DNA of 64,000 bases from positions 3,968,001 to 4,032,000 of the forward strand of contig OZ251505.1 in assembly GCA_965242795.1 (NCBI GenBank), in the 5' to 3' direction. This DNA comes from Bin18 sp965242795 (lineage in GTDB: Bacteria; Desulfobacterota; Binatia; Bin18). Shown here piece by piece: positions 48,666 to 59,600 of the stretch. The number at the start of each line of letters is the position of its first letter. Position 1 is the first letter of the stretch. Position numbers and translations under genes: made by a program. The notes below the pieces were generated by a model. It was not told the DNA's origin. It was given only the letters and a program-made list of their open reading frames with translations, and ran no database searches.

Positions 48666-50105
48666 CTAGTCTGAATCGGCCGCGGCCTCGCACAGCAATT
48701 GCCAGACGCGCTCGACATGGTCGTGCGTGGTGGCTTGGTTGCCGATGGCGACGCGCAGCGCGTAGCGGCCGTCCAGGACGGTGTGCGACAGAAACGCCTG
48801 TCCGCTCGCGTTCACCGTACTGAGAATCGCCTTGTTATGCGCGTCCGCCCGCGTCGTGTCTGCCTCCTCGGCCGGCAGGTGGCGGAAGCAGACGGTGGAG
48901 AAGGGGACCGGCGCCAACCGCTCCCAACCCGGTTCCGCGTCGATTTGCGCGGCCAGCCACCGCGCCTCGCGCACGTGCCCGGCGATGATCTCCGCCAAGC
49001 CCTTCCGTCCGTACGCGCGAATGACCATCCACAGCTTGAGGGCGCGGAAGCGGCGGCCCAGCGACAGGCCGTAATCCATCAGGTTGACCACGTCCTGCTC
49101 GTCCGTCTTGAGGTATTCGGCCACGAGCGAGAACGCGCGTTTCAGGTCGTCCGGCCGCCGCGTGTACAGCAGGCTGCAATCGATCGGCGTCAGCAGCCAC
49201 TTGTGCGGATTGGTGACAAACGAGTCGGCGCGGTCGCAGCCCGCCAGCACGTGCCGGTGCGAAGGCACCAGCACCGCGGGGCCGCCGTACGCCGCGTCCA
49301 CGTGCAGCCACACCCCGTAGCGTTCGCAGACGTCGGCAATCGCCGGTACGGGATCGATGCTGGTCGACGAGGTGGTGCCCACGGTCGCGACGACCGCCAT
49401 TGGTGTCACCCCCGCGTTCAGGTCGGCGCGGACCGCTTCGTCCAGCAGGTCGGGACGCAGACGGAAGTCGCCATCGACGGGGATGTGCCGCGTCCAGCGC
49501 CGGCCGATGCCCAGCGCAATCGCGGCTTTGTCGATAGAACTGTGGGCGTGGGCCGAGGTGTACACGGCCAGCGGGCGTAGGTCGGCGCGCCCAGCCAATC
49601 CCTGTTCGCGGATGTCGAGACCGAGCGCCTCGCGCGCCGCGGCAAGTGCGTACAGCGACGAAGCGGAGGCCGTGTCGGTGATCTCGCCGAACCAATCCGT
49701 AGGCAGGCCGAGCAGGTCGGCGACCCAGCCGAGGGTCCGTTGTTCCAGTTCGGTCGCCGCGGGCGAGGTGCGCCACAGCATGGCGTTCACGTTGAGTGCC
49801 GCGGCGATCAACTCGCCCACGATCCCCGGTCCCGACCCCGTAATGCCGAAATAGGCGAAAAACGCGGGATGGTTCCAATGCGTGATGCCGGGCATGATGA
49901 GCCGGTCCACGTCTTCGAGGATGACCGCGAGCGGCTCGCCCCGTTCGGGTGGGCGGGCGGGCAGCCGCGCCGCAATCTCGCCGGGCGCGACCCGTGCCAG
50001 CACCGGTTGCTCGCCCACGTCGCGCAGATAGTCCGCGACCCACGCCGCGGCGTCGTGCAGGGCTTGGCGGAGTTCTTCGGGACTCGGACCGACCTGGGAC
50101 GACAT
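48666..50105 (-). CDS. PLP-dependent group II decarboxylase (aromatic amino acid type)
   Basis: A 479-residue enzyme of the aromatic-L-amino-acid/tyrosine decarboxylase family. PLP Lys is K302 in TNPHKWLLTP, Asp 270 is in HVDAAYGGPA, and the HPAFFAYF substrate-pocket segment is near residue 80. ATG 50105 was chosen because GGAGGAG lies just upstream. It could make tryptamine, tyramine or phenylethylamine, or be an aldehyde synthase. It is divergent from boxC, with 200 bp of intergenic space. Confidence 0.92.
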   Translation of the reverse strand: MSSQVGPSPEELRQALHDAAAWVADYLRDVGEQPVLARVAPGEIAARLPARPPERGEPLAVILEDVDRLIMPGITHWNHPAFFAYFGITGSGPGIVGELIAAALNVNAMLWRTSPAATELEQRTLGWVADLLGLPTDWFGEITDTASASSLYALAAAREALGLDIREQGLAGRADLRPLAVYTSAHAHSSIDKAAIALGIGRRWTRHIPVDGDFRLRPDLLDEAVRADLNAGVTPMAVVATVGTTSSTSIDPVPAIADVCERYGVWLHVDAAYGGPAVLVPSHRHVLAGCDRADSFVTNPHKWLLTPIDCSLLYTRRPDDLKRAFSLVAEYLKTDEQDVVNLMDYGLSLGRRFRALKLWMVIRAYGRKGLAEIIAGHVREARWLAAQIDAEPGWERLAPVPFSTVCFRHLPAEEADTTRADAHNKAILSTVNASGQAFLSHTVLDGRYALRVAIGNQATTHDHVERVWQLLCEAAADSD

Positions 50106-50183
50106 GACTCCTCCGGTTGAGCGCGCGGAGCCTAGCACGAAACCGGGACGCGCGGCAGCCGAAGCCCTCTCCCTTTCTTTGGC

Positions 50184-50215
50184 ACGTAGGGGCGACCGGC
50201 CGGTCGCCCCTACGT
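50184..50215. repeat. Perfect 32 bp palindrome between decarboxylase and boxC
   Basis: ACGTAGGGGCGACCGG is followed by its exact reverse complement. It is the same element as at 24590-24619 with one more base pair each side. It has no T-run, so it is not obviously a terminator. Confidence 0.9.
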
Positions 50216-50305
50216 TGATCGCGGGGCGTCGTGCACGCTGGAACCAGGGATTCAATAGCGATAGGGTGAACGTCGTAACCAAGCCGTGCTCGTCACGAGG
50301 TCCCC

Positions 50306-52033
50306 ATGTCCGCGGACGCATCCCCACTGGCCCATGACCTTCAACCAACGTCTGAAACGCGGGGCGTAGGACGAAAAGCCGATCTCATCGACTTCTCCAC
50401 CCGGCCCGCGGACTACCGCCACTGGAAACTGTCCATCAACGGACGGGTCGCCCACTTGCTGATGGACGTCCGCGAAGATGCGCCGCTGACTCCCGGCTAC
50501 GAACTGAAACTCAACTCCTACGATCTGGGCGTGGACGTCGAACTCTACGACGCGGTGCAGCGGCTGCGCTTCGAGCATCCCGAAGTGGCCGCGGTCGTCA
50601 TCGGGTCGGCCAAGCCGCGGCTGTTCTGCGCCGGGGCCAACATCCGGATGCTGGCGCAGTCCAGCCACGCCCACAAGGTCAATTTCTGCAAGTTCACCAA
50701 CGAAACCGGCAACGCCATCGAGGAAGCCGGCGCCGAGTCCGGGCAAGCGTACGTGTGTGCGATCAACGGACCAGCCTCGGGCGGCGGCTACGAATTGGCG
50801 CTGGCGTGCGACCGCATCGTGCTGATCGACGACGGCTCCAGCGCGGTCTCGCTGCCCGAAGTGCCGCTGCTCGCGGTGCTGCCCGGCACCGGCGGCCTGA
50901 CGCGGCTGGTGGACAAACGCGGGGTGCGGCGCGATCACGCCGACTTCTTCTGCACCACGTCGGAAGGCGTGCGCGGCGCCCGTGCCCTGGACTGGAACTT
51001 CGTGGACGTGCTCGCCCCGCGCTCGCGTTTCGACGAAGTCGTCCGCGAACAGGCCGAGGCATGCGTGGCGCGTTCGGATCGGCCGGCCGGCGCCCGCGGT
51101 ATCGCGCTCACCCCGCTCGCGCGGACGCTGACCGGGGACCGCGTCTCGTACCGCTCCGTCAACGTTCATCTGGACCGTGAACTGCGCGCCGCGTTCTTCA
51201 CGATTCGCGGTCCCGGCGCCGGCCTCCCGGACAGTGTGGAGGGCATCCACGCCGCGGGGGTGAATTTCTGGCCGCTGGCGCTCGCGCGCGAACTGGACGA
51301 CGCCATTCTGCACCTGCGTTTGAATGAGGAAACCATCGGGACCTGGGTCTTTCGCACGCAGGGCAGCCTCGCCGCGGTCGCCGCGGCCGACGCGCTGCTG
51401 GCCGACCATGCCGGCAATTGGCTGATACGCGAGATCCGCTTGTATCTCAGACGGACGTTGCAACGTCTGGACGTGAGCGCGCGCAGCCTGATCGCGCTCG
51501 TCGAACCGGGCAGTTGTTTTGCCGGTACGCTGTTGGAACTCGTGCTCGCGGCCGACCGCTCGTACATGCTGGACGGCACGTTCGAGGAGGGCGACCTGCC
51601 CGCGGCGTGCCTGCGCCTGACGCCCATGAACTTCGGCCCGCTGGCCATGCACAACGGCTCGGCCCGCGTGGCCGTCCGCTTTCCCACGCGGCCCGAACGG
51701 GTCGCCGCGCTGGAGGCATGTCTGGGACAGGACCTCGACGCCGCGGCCGCGGACCGGCTCGGGCTGGTCACGTTCACGCCCGACGACATCGACTGGGAGG
51801 ACGAGGTGCGCTTGGCCCTGGAAGAACGCGCCAGCTTTTCGCCCGACGCCCTGACCGGGATGGAGGCCAGCCTGCGCTTCGGCGGACGCGAGTCCCTGGC
51901 GACGAAGATTTTCGGCCGGCTGAGCGCCTGGCAGAACTGGATCTTCCAGCGCCCCAACGCGGTCGGCGAGGCCGGCGCCCTGACCGTGTACGGGACCGGC
52001 CAACAGCACCGCTTCGGGAAACACCGCGCCTAG
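50306..52033 (+). CDS. boxC: Benzoyl-CoA-dihydrodiol lyase (2,3-epoxybenzoyl-CoA dihydrolase)
   Basis: A 575-residue crotonase-superfamily enzyme. It hydrolyses 2,3-epoxybenzoyl-CoA and cleaves the ring non-oxygenolytically to 3,4-dehydroadipyl-CoA semialdehyde and formate. The crotonase parts are visible at CAGANIRMLAQSS and SGGGYELALACDRI. A second crotonase-like half follows (from about residue 350). Length fits the family (~550). boxB starts 14 bp after its stop. Confidence 0.95.
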   Translation: MSADASPLAHDLQPTSETRGVGRKADLIDFSTRPADYRHWKLSINGRVAHLLMDVREDAPLTPGYELKLNSYDLGVDVELYDAVQRLRFEHPEVAAVVIGSAKPRLFCAGANIRMLAQSSHAHKVNFCKFTNETGNAIEEAGAESGQAYVCAINGPASGGGYELALACDRIVLIDDGSSAVSLPEVPLLAVLPGTGGLTRLVDKRGVRRDHADFFCTTSEGVRGARALDWNFVDVLAPRSRFDEVVREQAEACVARSDRPAGARGIALTPLARTLTGDRVSYRSVNVHLDRELRAAFFTIRGPGAGLPDSVEGIHAAGVNFWPLALARELDDAILHLRLNEETIGTWVFRTQGSLAAVAAADALLADHAGNWLIREIRLYLRRTLQRLDVSARSLIALVEPGSCFAGTLLELVLAADRSYMLDGTFEEGDLPAACLRLTPMNFGPLAMHNGSARVAVRFPTRPERVAALEACLGQDLDAAAADRLGLVTFTPDDIDWEDEVRLALEERASFSPDALTGMEASLRFGGRESLATKIFGRLSAWQNWIFQRPNAVGEAGALTVYGTGQQHRFGKHRA

Positions 52034-52047
52034 ACGGGGGTATCGCC

Positions 52048-53478
52048 ATGACGACCGATTACGCCGAGCGCATTCCGAACAACGTCGGGTTGGCCGACAA
52101 CCGCCGGCTGCGACGTGCCCTGGAATCCTGGCAGCCCGATTATCTGCGCTGGTGGGACGATCTCGGGCCGGCGTCGAGCGGCGCTTTGGACGTCTATCTG
52201 CGCACCGCGGTCAGCGTCGACGCCGACGGCTGGGCGCATTTCGGCTACGTCAAAATGCCGGATTACCGCTGGGGCATCTTTCTGGCGCCGCCGCCCGACG
52301 ACCGGCGCATCGCCTTCGGCGATCATCTCGGGGAGCCCGCCTGGCAGGAAGTGCCGGGCGAATACCGCAGCCTGTTGCGCCGGCTGATCGTCACGCAGGG
52401 TGATACCGAGCCGGCCTCGGTCGAGCAGCAGCGTCACTTGGGCGCGACCTGCCCGTCGTTGTACGACCTGCGCAACCTGTTCCAGATCAACGTGGAGGAG
52501 GGCCGCCACCTGTGGGCGATGGTCTATCTGCTACACGCCTACTTCGGGCGCGACGGCCGCGAAGAGGCCGACATGATGTTGCAGCGGCATTCCGGCGACG
52601 CGGACAAGCCGCGTATTCTGGGCGCTTTCAACGAAGCCACGCCGCACTGGCTGGCCTACTTCATGTTCACCTTCTTCACCGACCGCGACGGAAAATATCA
52701 ACTCGCATCCCTGGCCGAGTCCGGCTTCGACCCGCTGGCACGCACCTGCCAGTTCATGCTGACCGAGGAGGCCCACCACATGTTCGTAGGCGAGACCGGC
52801 GTCATGCGGATCATCGAACGGACGTGCGCGGTGATGGACGAACTGGGCACCGACGACCCGGACCGCGTCCGCGCCGCGGGCGCCATCGATCTGTCCACCC
52901 TGCAACGCTTCGTCAATTTCCACTCCAGCGTGTCGCTGGACCTGTTCGGGCAGGAGCGATCCACCAACGCCGCGGACTATTTCACCACCGGACTGAAGGG
53001 CCGCTACCGCGAAACGCGGATCGCGGACGACCACCGGCTCCACTACGCCACGTGGCCGGTATCCGCGCCGGAGAACGGTCAGATCGTACGTCAGGACGCG
53101 CCCGCACTGCTGACCGTCAACGAACGCCTGCGCGACGATTACATCGCCGACTCACAACGCGGCCTGGACCGCTGGAACCGCGTCATCGAGCGGCACGGCT
53201 GGGAGCAGCGGCTCCGCCTGCCGCACCGCGGCTTCCACCGCCGGATCGGCGCGTTCGCCGGCATTCCGGTCACCCCGGATGGCCAGATCGTCACCGAAGC
53301 GGAGTGGACGCGCGCCGCCCCGCACTGGCTGCCGACCGCGGACGATCACGCCTTCGTCGTGTCTCTCATGCAGCCCCTCACCGCACCAGGTGAGATGGCA
53401 GGCTGGATCGCGCCGCCGCACCGCGGCATCGACAACCAACCGCTCGACTTCCCGTATGTGAAATTTCCGCAGGCGTAG
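52048..53478 (+). CDS. boxB: Benzoyl-CoA 2,3-epoxidase, diiron subunit
   Basis: A 476-residue diiron monooxygenase that epoxidises benzoyl-CoA, with electrons normally supplied by BoxA. Carboxylate/His ligands are seen at NVEEGRHLW and TEEAHHMFVG, two E-x-x-H-type motifs. The N-terminus (ERIPNNVGL) and C-terminus match BoxB family length. It lies immediately after boxC. No BoxA reductase is in this window. Confidence 0.95.
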   Translation: MTTDYAERIPNNVGLADNRRLRRALESWQPDYLRWWDDLGPASSGALDVYLRTAVSVDADGWAHFGYVKMPDYRWGIFLAPPPDDRRIAFGDHLGEPAWQEVPGEYRSLLRRLIVTQGDTEPASVEQQRHLGATCPSLYDLRNLFQINVEEGRHLWAMVYLLHAYFGRDGREEADMMLQRHSGDADKPRILGAFNEATPHWLAYFMFTFFTDRDGKYQLASLAESGFDPLARTCQFMLTEEAHHMFVGETGVMRIIERTCAVMDELGTDDPDRVRAAGAIDLSTLQRFVNFHSSVSLDLFGQERSTNAADYFTTGLKGRYRETRIADDHRLHYATWPVSAPENGQIVRQDAPALLTVNERLRDDYIADSQRGLDRWNRVIERHGWEQRLRLPHRGFHRRIGAFAGIPVTPDGQIVTEAEWTRAAPHWLPTADDHAFVVSLMQPLTAPGEMAGWIAPPHRGIDNQPLDFPYVKFPQA

Positions 53479-53737
53479 AAGGCGGATCGGCTGCATTGAG
53501 AGGGAATAAGGACCGCTACGACGTCCGGGGACCGTTTCGACCTTTCGACCCTTCGACAAGCTCAGGGACCGTAAGCTCAACTGCCTGTTCCCTCCTTCCC
53601 CCCGAATCCCCTCCCCCTCTGGGAGAGGGCTGGAGCCTGCCCCGGACGTGATCCGGGGGTGAGGGTCCTTGGGTCCTGAGCAACGTTGAATCATCCCCGA
53701 AATCTCGAACAGCGACCAGACCGAAAGGCGCCGCCCC
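53479..53737. repeat. Gap with dispersed repeat fragments
   Basis: It holds a CCCTTCGACAAGCTCAGGGA core (about 53546) and a CCGGACGTGATCCGGGGGTGAGGG element (53644-53667), the inverse of one near 24653. No gene or promoter is obvious for the downstream ligase. Confidence 0.6.
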
Positions 53738-55327
53738 ATGCAAGCCAACACCGTCAGCATCGACCCGACCGCCTCGCCGTCGGCGATCACGTTCGCTCCG
53801 CGCTTCAACGTGGCCGTCCCGTTCATTGACCGCCACGTCCAGCCCGGCCCGGAGTGCCGCGGGGACAAGATCGCGATTCACATCCCCACTGCGCAGGTCA
53901 GCTACGCCGCGCTGGCCGAGAACGTCAGTCGCTGCGGCAACGCGCTGCTCGGGCTGGGCGTCGAACCGGGTGCCCGGCTGCTGATGGTCGTGAAGGACCG
54001 CCCGGAATTCTTCTTTCTGTTCTGGGGCGCGATCAAGGCCGGCATCGTGCCGGTGCCGGTCAACACGCTGTGGGGCGCGTCCGACTACCGCTACCTGATC
54101 GACGACTCGGAATGTGCACTCGCCGTTTGTGCGCCCCAGGACGAGCCCACGCTCCGCACCGCGGTCGCCGACGCCGACCATGCAACGCGCCTGCTGCTTC
54201 TGGACGACGGCCCGGCCGGCCTGAACAAGCTGATGGCCGCGGCGGCCCCTGCGCTCGATCCCGCGTCCGCCACTGCGGACGACGAATGCTTCTGGCTCTA
54301 TTCGTCAGGCTCGACCGGCCGGCCCAAGGCCGCGGTCCACCGCCAGCGCGACATGGTCGTCACCTGCGTACAATACGCGCAGGGCGTGCTGGGCATGACC
54401 GCCGCGGACGTGTGCTTTTCCGCGGCCAAGCTCTTCTTCGCCTACGGCTTGGGCAACGCCATGACGTTTCCGCTGTGGTGCGGGGCCGCGGCGGTGCTGA
54501 ACGAGGCACGGCCCACGCCGGCGCTGACGTTCGACGTCATCGAACGCTTCCGGCCCAGCCTGTTCTTCGGCGTGCCCACGCTCTACACCGGCCAGCTTGC
54601 GGCGCTCGAACAGGCGCCGCGCGACCTGTCCTCGTTGCGCGTCTGCGTGTCCGCGGGCGAAGCCCTCCCCGCGGACGTGCTGCGCCGCTGGAAGGATCGC
54701 ACCGGGCTGACGATTCTGGACGGCATCGGCTCGACCGAGTTGCTGCACATCTTCATCTCCAACCGCCTGGACGACGCCCAGCCGGGCAGCAGCGGCCGTC
54801 CGGTGCCCGGTTACGAAGCCAGGATCGTGGACGAAGACGGCAAGCCGGTCGCACAGGGCGACGTCGGGCGGCTCTTGGTCAAGGGCCGGTCCGCCGCGGT
54901 GCGCTACTGGAAGAACCCGGAGAAGACCGCGGCGACCATGCTCGGGGACGACTGGATCAACACCGGCGACACCTACCTGCAGGACGCGGACGACCGCTAC
55001 GTGTACTGCGGCCGGTCGGACGACATGCTCAAGGTGTCAGGCCAATGGGTTGCGCCGGCCGAGGTCGAGGGGATTCTGTTCCAGCATCCCGCGGTCCTGG
55101 AAGCCGCGGTCGTGGGCTGGGAAGACGACCACAAGCTGGTCAAACCCAAAGCCTTCGTCGTCCTCAAAGCGGGGCAGACCGCCGGCGAGGCGCTCGCCGG
55201 GGAACTCCGTGCGTTCGTCAAGGAACGCACCCTGCCGCACAAGTATCCGCGCTGGGTGGAATTCGTCTCCGACCTACCCAAGACCGCGACCGGCAAGATT
55301 CAGCGGTACAAGCTGCGTGCTAGGTAG
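53738..55327 (+). CDS. Benzoate-CoA ligase
   Basis: A 529-residue ANL-family adenylate-forming ligase that activates benzoate with ATP and CoA. Motifs: YSSGSTGRPKAAVH (P-loop), GIGSTELLHIF (A5), YVYCGRSDDMLKVSG (hinge with Asp/Lys), and the C-terminal catalytic Lys in KTATGKIQRY. The sequence LFFAYGLGNAMTFP matches the benzoate-CoA ligase pocket region. It supplies benzoyl-CoA to BoxB, whose gene ends 259 bp upstream. Confidence 0.93.
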   Translation: MQANTVSIDPTASPSAITFAPRFNVAVPFIDRHVQPGPECRGDKIAIHIPTAQVSYAALAENVSRCGNALLGLGVEPGARLLMVVKDRPEFFFLFWGAIKAGIVPVPVNTLWGASDYRYLIDDSECALAVCAPQDEPTLRTAVADADHATRLLLLDDGPAGLNKLMAAAAPALDPASATADDECFWLYSSGSTGRPKAAVHRQRDMVVTCVQYAQGVLGMTAADVCFSAAKLFFAYGLGNAMTFPLWCGAAAVLNEARPTPALTFDVIERFRPSLFFGVPTLYTGQLAALEQAPRDLSSLRVCVSAGEALPADVLRRWKDRTGLTILDGIGSTELLHIFISNRLDDAQPGSSGRPVPGYEARIVDEDGKPVAQGDVGRLLVKGRSAAVRYWKNPEKTAATMLGDDWINTGDTYLQDADDRYVYCGRSDDMLKVSGQWVAPAEVEGILFQHPAVLEAAVVGWEDDHKLVKPKAFVVLKAGQTAGEALAGELRAFVKERTLPHKYPRWVEFVSDLPKTATGKIQRYKLRAR

Positions 55328-55550
55328 AGACGGGCGGTAACAGGAAGTTGAAACGCCCCCACGGATCCCCCTCCCCCTCAAGGGGGGAGGGAAGGAATCG
55401 GGAAAAGGTACTCGAGGCGGCTGGTTTCTCTCTTCCCCGGAGAGGGCGGGTCGAGGTGAGGAGGCAAGCTGGGCCACTGCCCGACATTTCGCGGTGTGGG
55501 GTTTTGGGACATAATGCCGCGATCCGAAAACCGATCACGGAGGGAGCCGT
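55328..55550. repeat. Gap with a CCCCCTCAAGGGGGG hairpin
   Basis: The GCGCCCTCCC-type hairpin (55371-55391) is also found at 24766. AGGGAGCC just before 55551 is the ribosome-binding site of the next gene. Confidence 0.6.
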
Positions 55551-56654
55551 ATGTACACCGATTTCAACGTCATCGACGCGGACGGGCACGTCGTGGAGCC
55601 GAAGGGCATGTGGCTCGACTACATCGAAGATCCGTACAAGAGTCGCGCGCCGCGCAGCGTCGGAGCCTTCTCGCTGGTGGTGAACGACCGCATCGCGCCA
55701 AAGCGCGAAGGCACCAACCGCGTCGTGCCGGAAATGGGCGACGAGACCAAACAGTTGTTTCTGCGCAAGTTCAAGGACGCCGTGGCCGAGGAGTTCAGCC
55801 CGGAACAGCAGTTGAAGGACATGGCCCGCGAAGGCATCGACCAGGCGGTGCTGTATCCGACCCAGGGGCTGTTCGCGCTCGCCCAGGACGACCTGGAGCC
55901 GAAATTCGCCGCGGCCATCGCGCGGGCGTACAACAACTGGCTGTCCGATTTCTGCGGCCACGCGCCCGGCACGTTCTTCGGCGCGGCCATGATTCCGTTG
56001 CAGGACGTCGATGAGGCGGTGGCAGAGGCACGCCGCGCGGTGCGCGAACTCGGGATGAAGGCCGTCTTCGTCCGGCCCAATCCCATCCACGGGCGCACGC
56101 TCGACGACCGCTACTACGACCCGCTGTACGCGGCGCTGGAAGACCTGGACGTGCCACTCGGGACGCACGAGGGCATGGGCTCGCTGCTCCCCACGGCCGG
56201 CGCCGACCGCTATACGCACTCCTACTTCAGCCACATCTGCTCCCACGCGATGGAGACCATGCTGGCCTGTCTCAGCATCGTCGGCGGCGGCGTGCTGGAA
56301 CGTTTCCCCAACCTGACGGTGGCCTTTCTCGAAGCCGGTTGCGGCTGGTTGCCGTATTGGCTGGAACGCATGGACGAACACACCGAATGGGTGGGCGGGG
56401 TGAACTGGCTGAAGAAGCAACCCAGCGAGTATTTCCTGCGCCAGTGCTACATCGGCTGCGAAGCCGGCGAGGAGTCGCTGCCGCAGGTCGTGCAGTTGCT
56501 CGGCGACCGGAACGTCGTCTTCGCCTCGGACTATCCGCACCCGGACGCAAAATTTCCCGACACGGTGAAGGTCACCGCCGCGCTCGACGGCCTGTCGCAG
56601 GATGCCAAGCGCGCGATCATGCGCGACAACGCCAAACGCCTGTACCGCTTGTAA
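55551..56654 (+). CDS. Amidohydrolase family 2 protein
   Basis: A 367-residue TIM-barrel protein. The N-terminus has IDADGHVVEP (D-x-H type metal site), then SGTHEGMGS, SHICSHAMETM and FASDYPHPDAKF (catalytic Asp). Relatives are gamma-resorcylate or o-pyrocatechuate type decarboxylases and lactonases. Its place after the box genes hints at aromatic metabolism, but this is inference. The ATG is preceded by AGGGAG. Confidence 0.88.
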   Translation: MYTDFNVIDADGHVVEPKGMWLDYIEDPYKSRAPRSVGAFSLVVNDRIAPKREGTNRVVPEMGDETKQLFLRKFKDAVAEEFSPEQQLKDMAREGIDQAVLYPTQGLFALAQDDLEPKFAAAIARAYNNWLSDFCGHAPGTFFGAAMIPLQDVDEAVAEARRAVRELGMKAVFVRPNPIHGRTLDDRYYDPLYAALEDLDVPLGTHEGMGSLLPTAGADRYTHSYFSHICSHAMETMLACLSIVGGGVLERFPNLTVAFLEAGCGWLPYWLERMDEHTEWVGGVNWLKKQPSEYFLRQCYIGCEAGEESLPQVVQLLGDRNVVFASDYPHPDAKFPDTVKVTAALDGLSQDAKRAIMRDNAKRLYRL

Positions 56655-56678
56655 CCGATCCCGGCGTCGAAACCGGCC

Positions 56679-59600
56679 ATGCGCTGCCCGCGGTGCGCCA
56701 CCGAGAATCCCGACGGGGCGAAGTTCTGCATCGAGTGCGGCGCCGCGTTCGAGCGCCGCTGCCCGAAGTGCGGGGCCGCGGCGCCGGCGCGGGCGAAATT
56801 CTGTGCCGAGTGCGGCGCTGCGCTCGGCGCGTCAGGTGACCCTGCATCCGCTTCGTCGCGCAGCAGCGGTGCATCACCCGCGGCGCCGGTCACGCCGCCG
56901 CGGCATCTGGCCGACCGCATCCGCGCCGAACGGGCCGCGCTCGAAGCCCGCGGGGGCGCACATGGCGAACGCAAGACGATCACCGCGCTGTTCGCCGACA
57001 TCAAGGGCTCGATGGCCCTCATCGAAGACCTCGATCCCGAAGACGCGCGCTCGGTCATCGACCCCGCGCTCCAACTCATGATGGACGCGGTCCACCGCTA
57101 CGAGGGCTACGTGGCACAGTCGATGGGCGACGGCATCTTCGCGCTGTTCGGCGCGCCGCTGGCCCACGAGGACCACGCCCAGCGGGCGCTGTTCGCGGCG
57201 TTGCGGATGCAGGAGCGCGGACGTCGTTACGCCGAGCGGCTGCGCGGCGAGAAGGGCATCAACCTGCAGATCCGCGTCGGCGTGAACAGCGGCGCGGTCG
57301 TGGTCCGCTCGATCCGCAAGGACGACCTGCACACGGATTACGTGCCGGTCGGCCACTCGACCAGCTTGGCCGCGCGGCTGGAGGGGTTGGCCACGCCCGG
57401 CTCGATCGTGGTCAGCGAGCACACCCACAGGCTGGCCGAGGGTTATTTCGAGTTCCGCGACCTGGGCGCGGCCAAGGTCAAGGGCGTCAGCGGGCCGCTG
57501 CACATCTACGAGGTGCTCGGCGTCGGGCCGCTGCGCACCCGCCTCCAGGTGTCCGCGGCGCGCGGCCTGTCGCGCTTCGTGGGCCGCAAGAACGAGATCG
57601 ACGACCTCAAGCGGCTCCGCGAACAGGCGCGCGGCGGACATGGGCAGATCGTGGGCGTGATGGGCGAGCCGGGCGTGGGCAAGTCGCGGCTGTTCCACGA
57701 ATTCCGGCTGCTCTCGGAATCGACCTGCCTCGTGCTCGCCACCTTCTGTCAAGCCCACGGCCGCGGGTCCGCGTATCTGCCGCTGGTCGAACTCCTGCGC
57801 GGCTACTTCGGCGTGCAGCCGCAGGACGACGAACGCACGCTGCACGAAAAAGTGGCCGGCCGCGTAGTCGCGCTCGACCGCGACCTGGAAGACGGGTTGC
57901 CCTACGTGTTGGCCCTACTCGGCCACACCGAGTTCATCGCCGCCTTGCAGCAGATGGACCCCGATATCCGCCGCCAACGCTCGTTCGACGCGGTCAAGCG
58001 GCTGCTGCTGCGCGAGAGCCGCACCCGCACCCTGTTGCTGATCTTCGAGGACCTGCAATGGCTGGACCCCGAGACCCAGGCGTTCCTCGACGCGCTGGCC
58101 GACGGCTTGGCGACCGCCGCGGTGGTGTTGCTCACCAACTACCGGCCGGGCTACCGCCACGACTGGGGCGGCAAGACCTACTACAGCCAACTGCGGCTCG
58201 ACGCCCTGGGCGTGGACGATGCGCGGGAACTGATCGACGCGCTGCTCGGGGACGCGGCCCGCACGACCGTTGCGCTCGACCCGCTCAAACGCCTCATCCT
58301 GGACAAGACCGAGGGCACGCCGTTCTTCATCGAAGAGATGCTCCGCGCCCTGTTCGACCAGGGCATCCTGACGCACGGGCTGGGCGGCGTGACGCTGACC
58401 GCGGCCCTGGACGACCTCCGCATTCCCGACACGGTGCAGGGCGTGCTGGCCGGCCGCATCGACCTGCTCGGCAGCGAGGAGAAAGACCTGCTCCAGACCG
58501 CGGCCGTCATCGGGCGCGAATTTCCGCTCGGGCTGTTGGGCCGCGTCGCCCGGAAATCCGAGGCCGACCTCGCGCCGGCCCTGTCCCGGCTGCAATCCGC
58601 GGAGTTCATCTACGAACAGCCCGCGTTCCCCGACGTCGCCTACACCTTCAAGCATCTCCTGACCCAGGAAGTGGCGTACGGCACGCTCGTCTCCGCCCAC
58701 CGCCGGGAACTGCACGCGCGCACCGCGGCCGCCATCTCCGACGCCGCGGACCCGCTCGACGAACCCCGGCTGCGCGACTTGGCCTACCACTCGGTGCGCA
58801 GCGGCGACACGGAACGCGCCGCGGCCTCCTATAAGCAGGCCGGCGACCTGGCGTTGCAGCGGTCGTCGTACACCGAGGCGATGCACGACTTCACCCGCGC
58901 CCTGCATCTGCTCCCGTCCCTGCCGCAGACCCAGGAGCGCCAACAACAGGAATTGTCGCTGCTGATCGCGCTCGGCATGTCGCTGATGGCGACCAGGGGC
59001 CACACCGACCCCGAAGTCGAGCGGGTCTATTCGCGCGCGCGCAAACTGGCGGGGACGCTCGGCGACGTCCCGCAGACGTTCGGGGCGCTGTTCGCCTTGT
59101 GGCGCTTCTACGTGGCGCGCGGGGAATATCCCGAAGCCGGCCGGATGATCGAGAGCCTGCGCACCCTGTCCGAGGGCGTGCCCGACTCGGAACGCTTCCT
59201 GCCCGCACAGCAGGCGCTCGGGATGACCGCGTTCCGGTTCGGCTCGTTCGTCGAGGCGCGCACCCACCTGGAGCGCAGCGTGGCCCTGTACGAAACCGAC
59301 CGCCCCGACGCCGACCACCCCGCCTTCACCCAGGGCGACCTCGACCCGGGCGTGAGCAGCCTGTCGTTCCTGGCCTGGACGCTCTGGCATCTCGGCTACC
59401 CGGACCAAGCCCTGCAACGCAGCAATCAAGCCGTCGAAGTGGCGCGCGCCCGGTCGCATCCGTACAGCCTCGTCTTCGCCCTGCATTTCAGCGCCGGGGT
59501 ACACCGTTTCCGGCGCGACGGGGCACGCGCGCAGGCCCAGGCCCAAGTCGTCATGCGGATGGCCGCGGAGCAGGGGTTCCCGTTCTTTCAGGCCGGCGGC

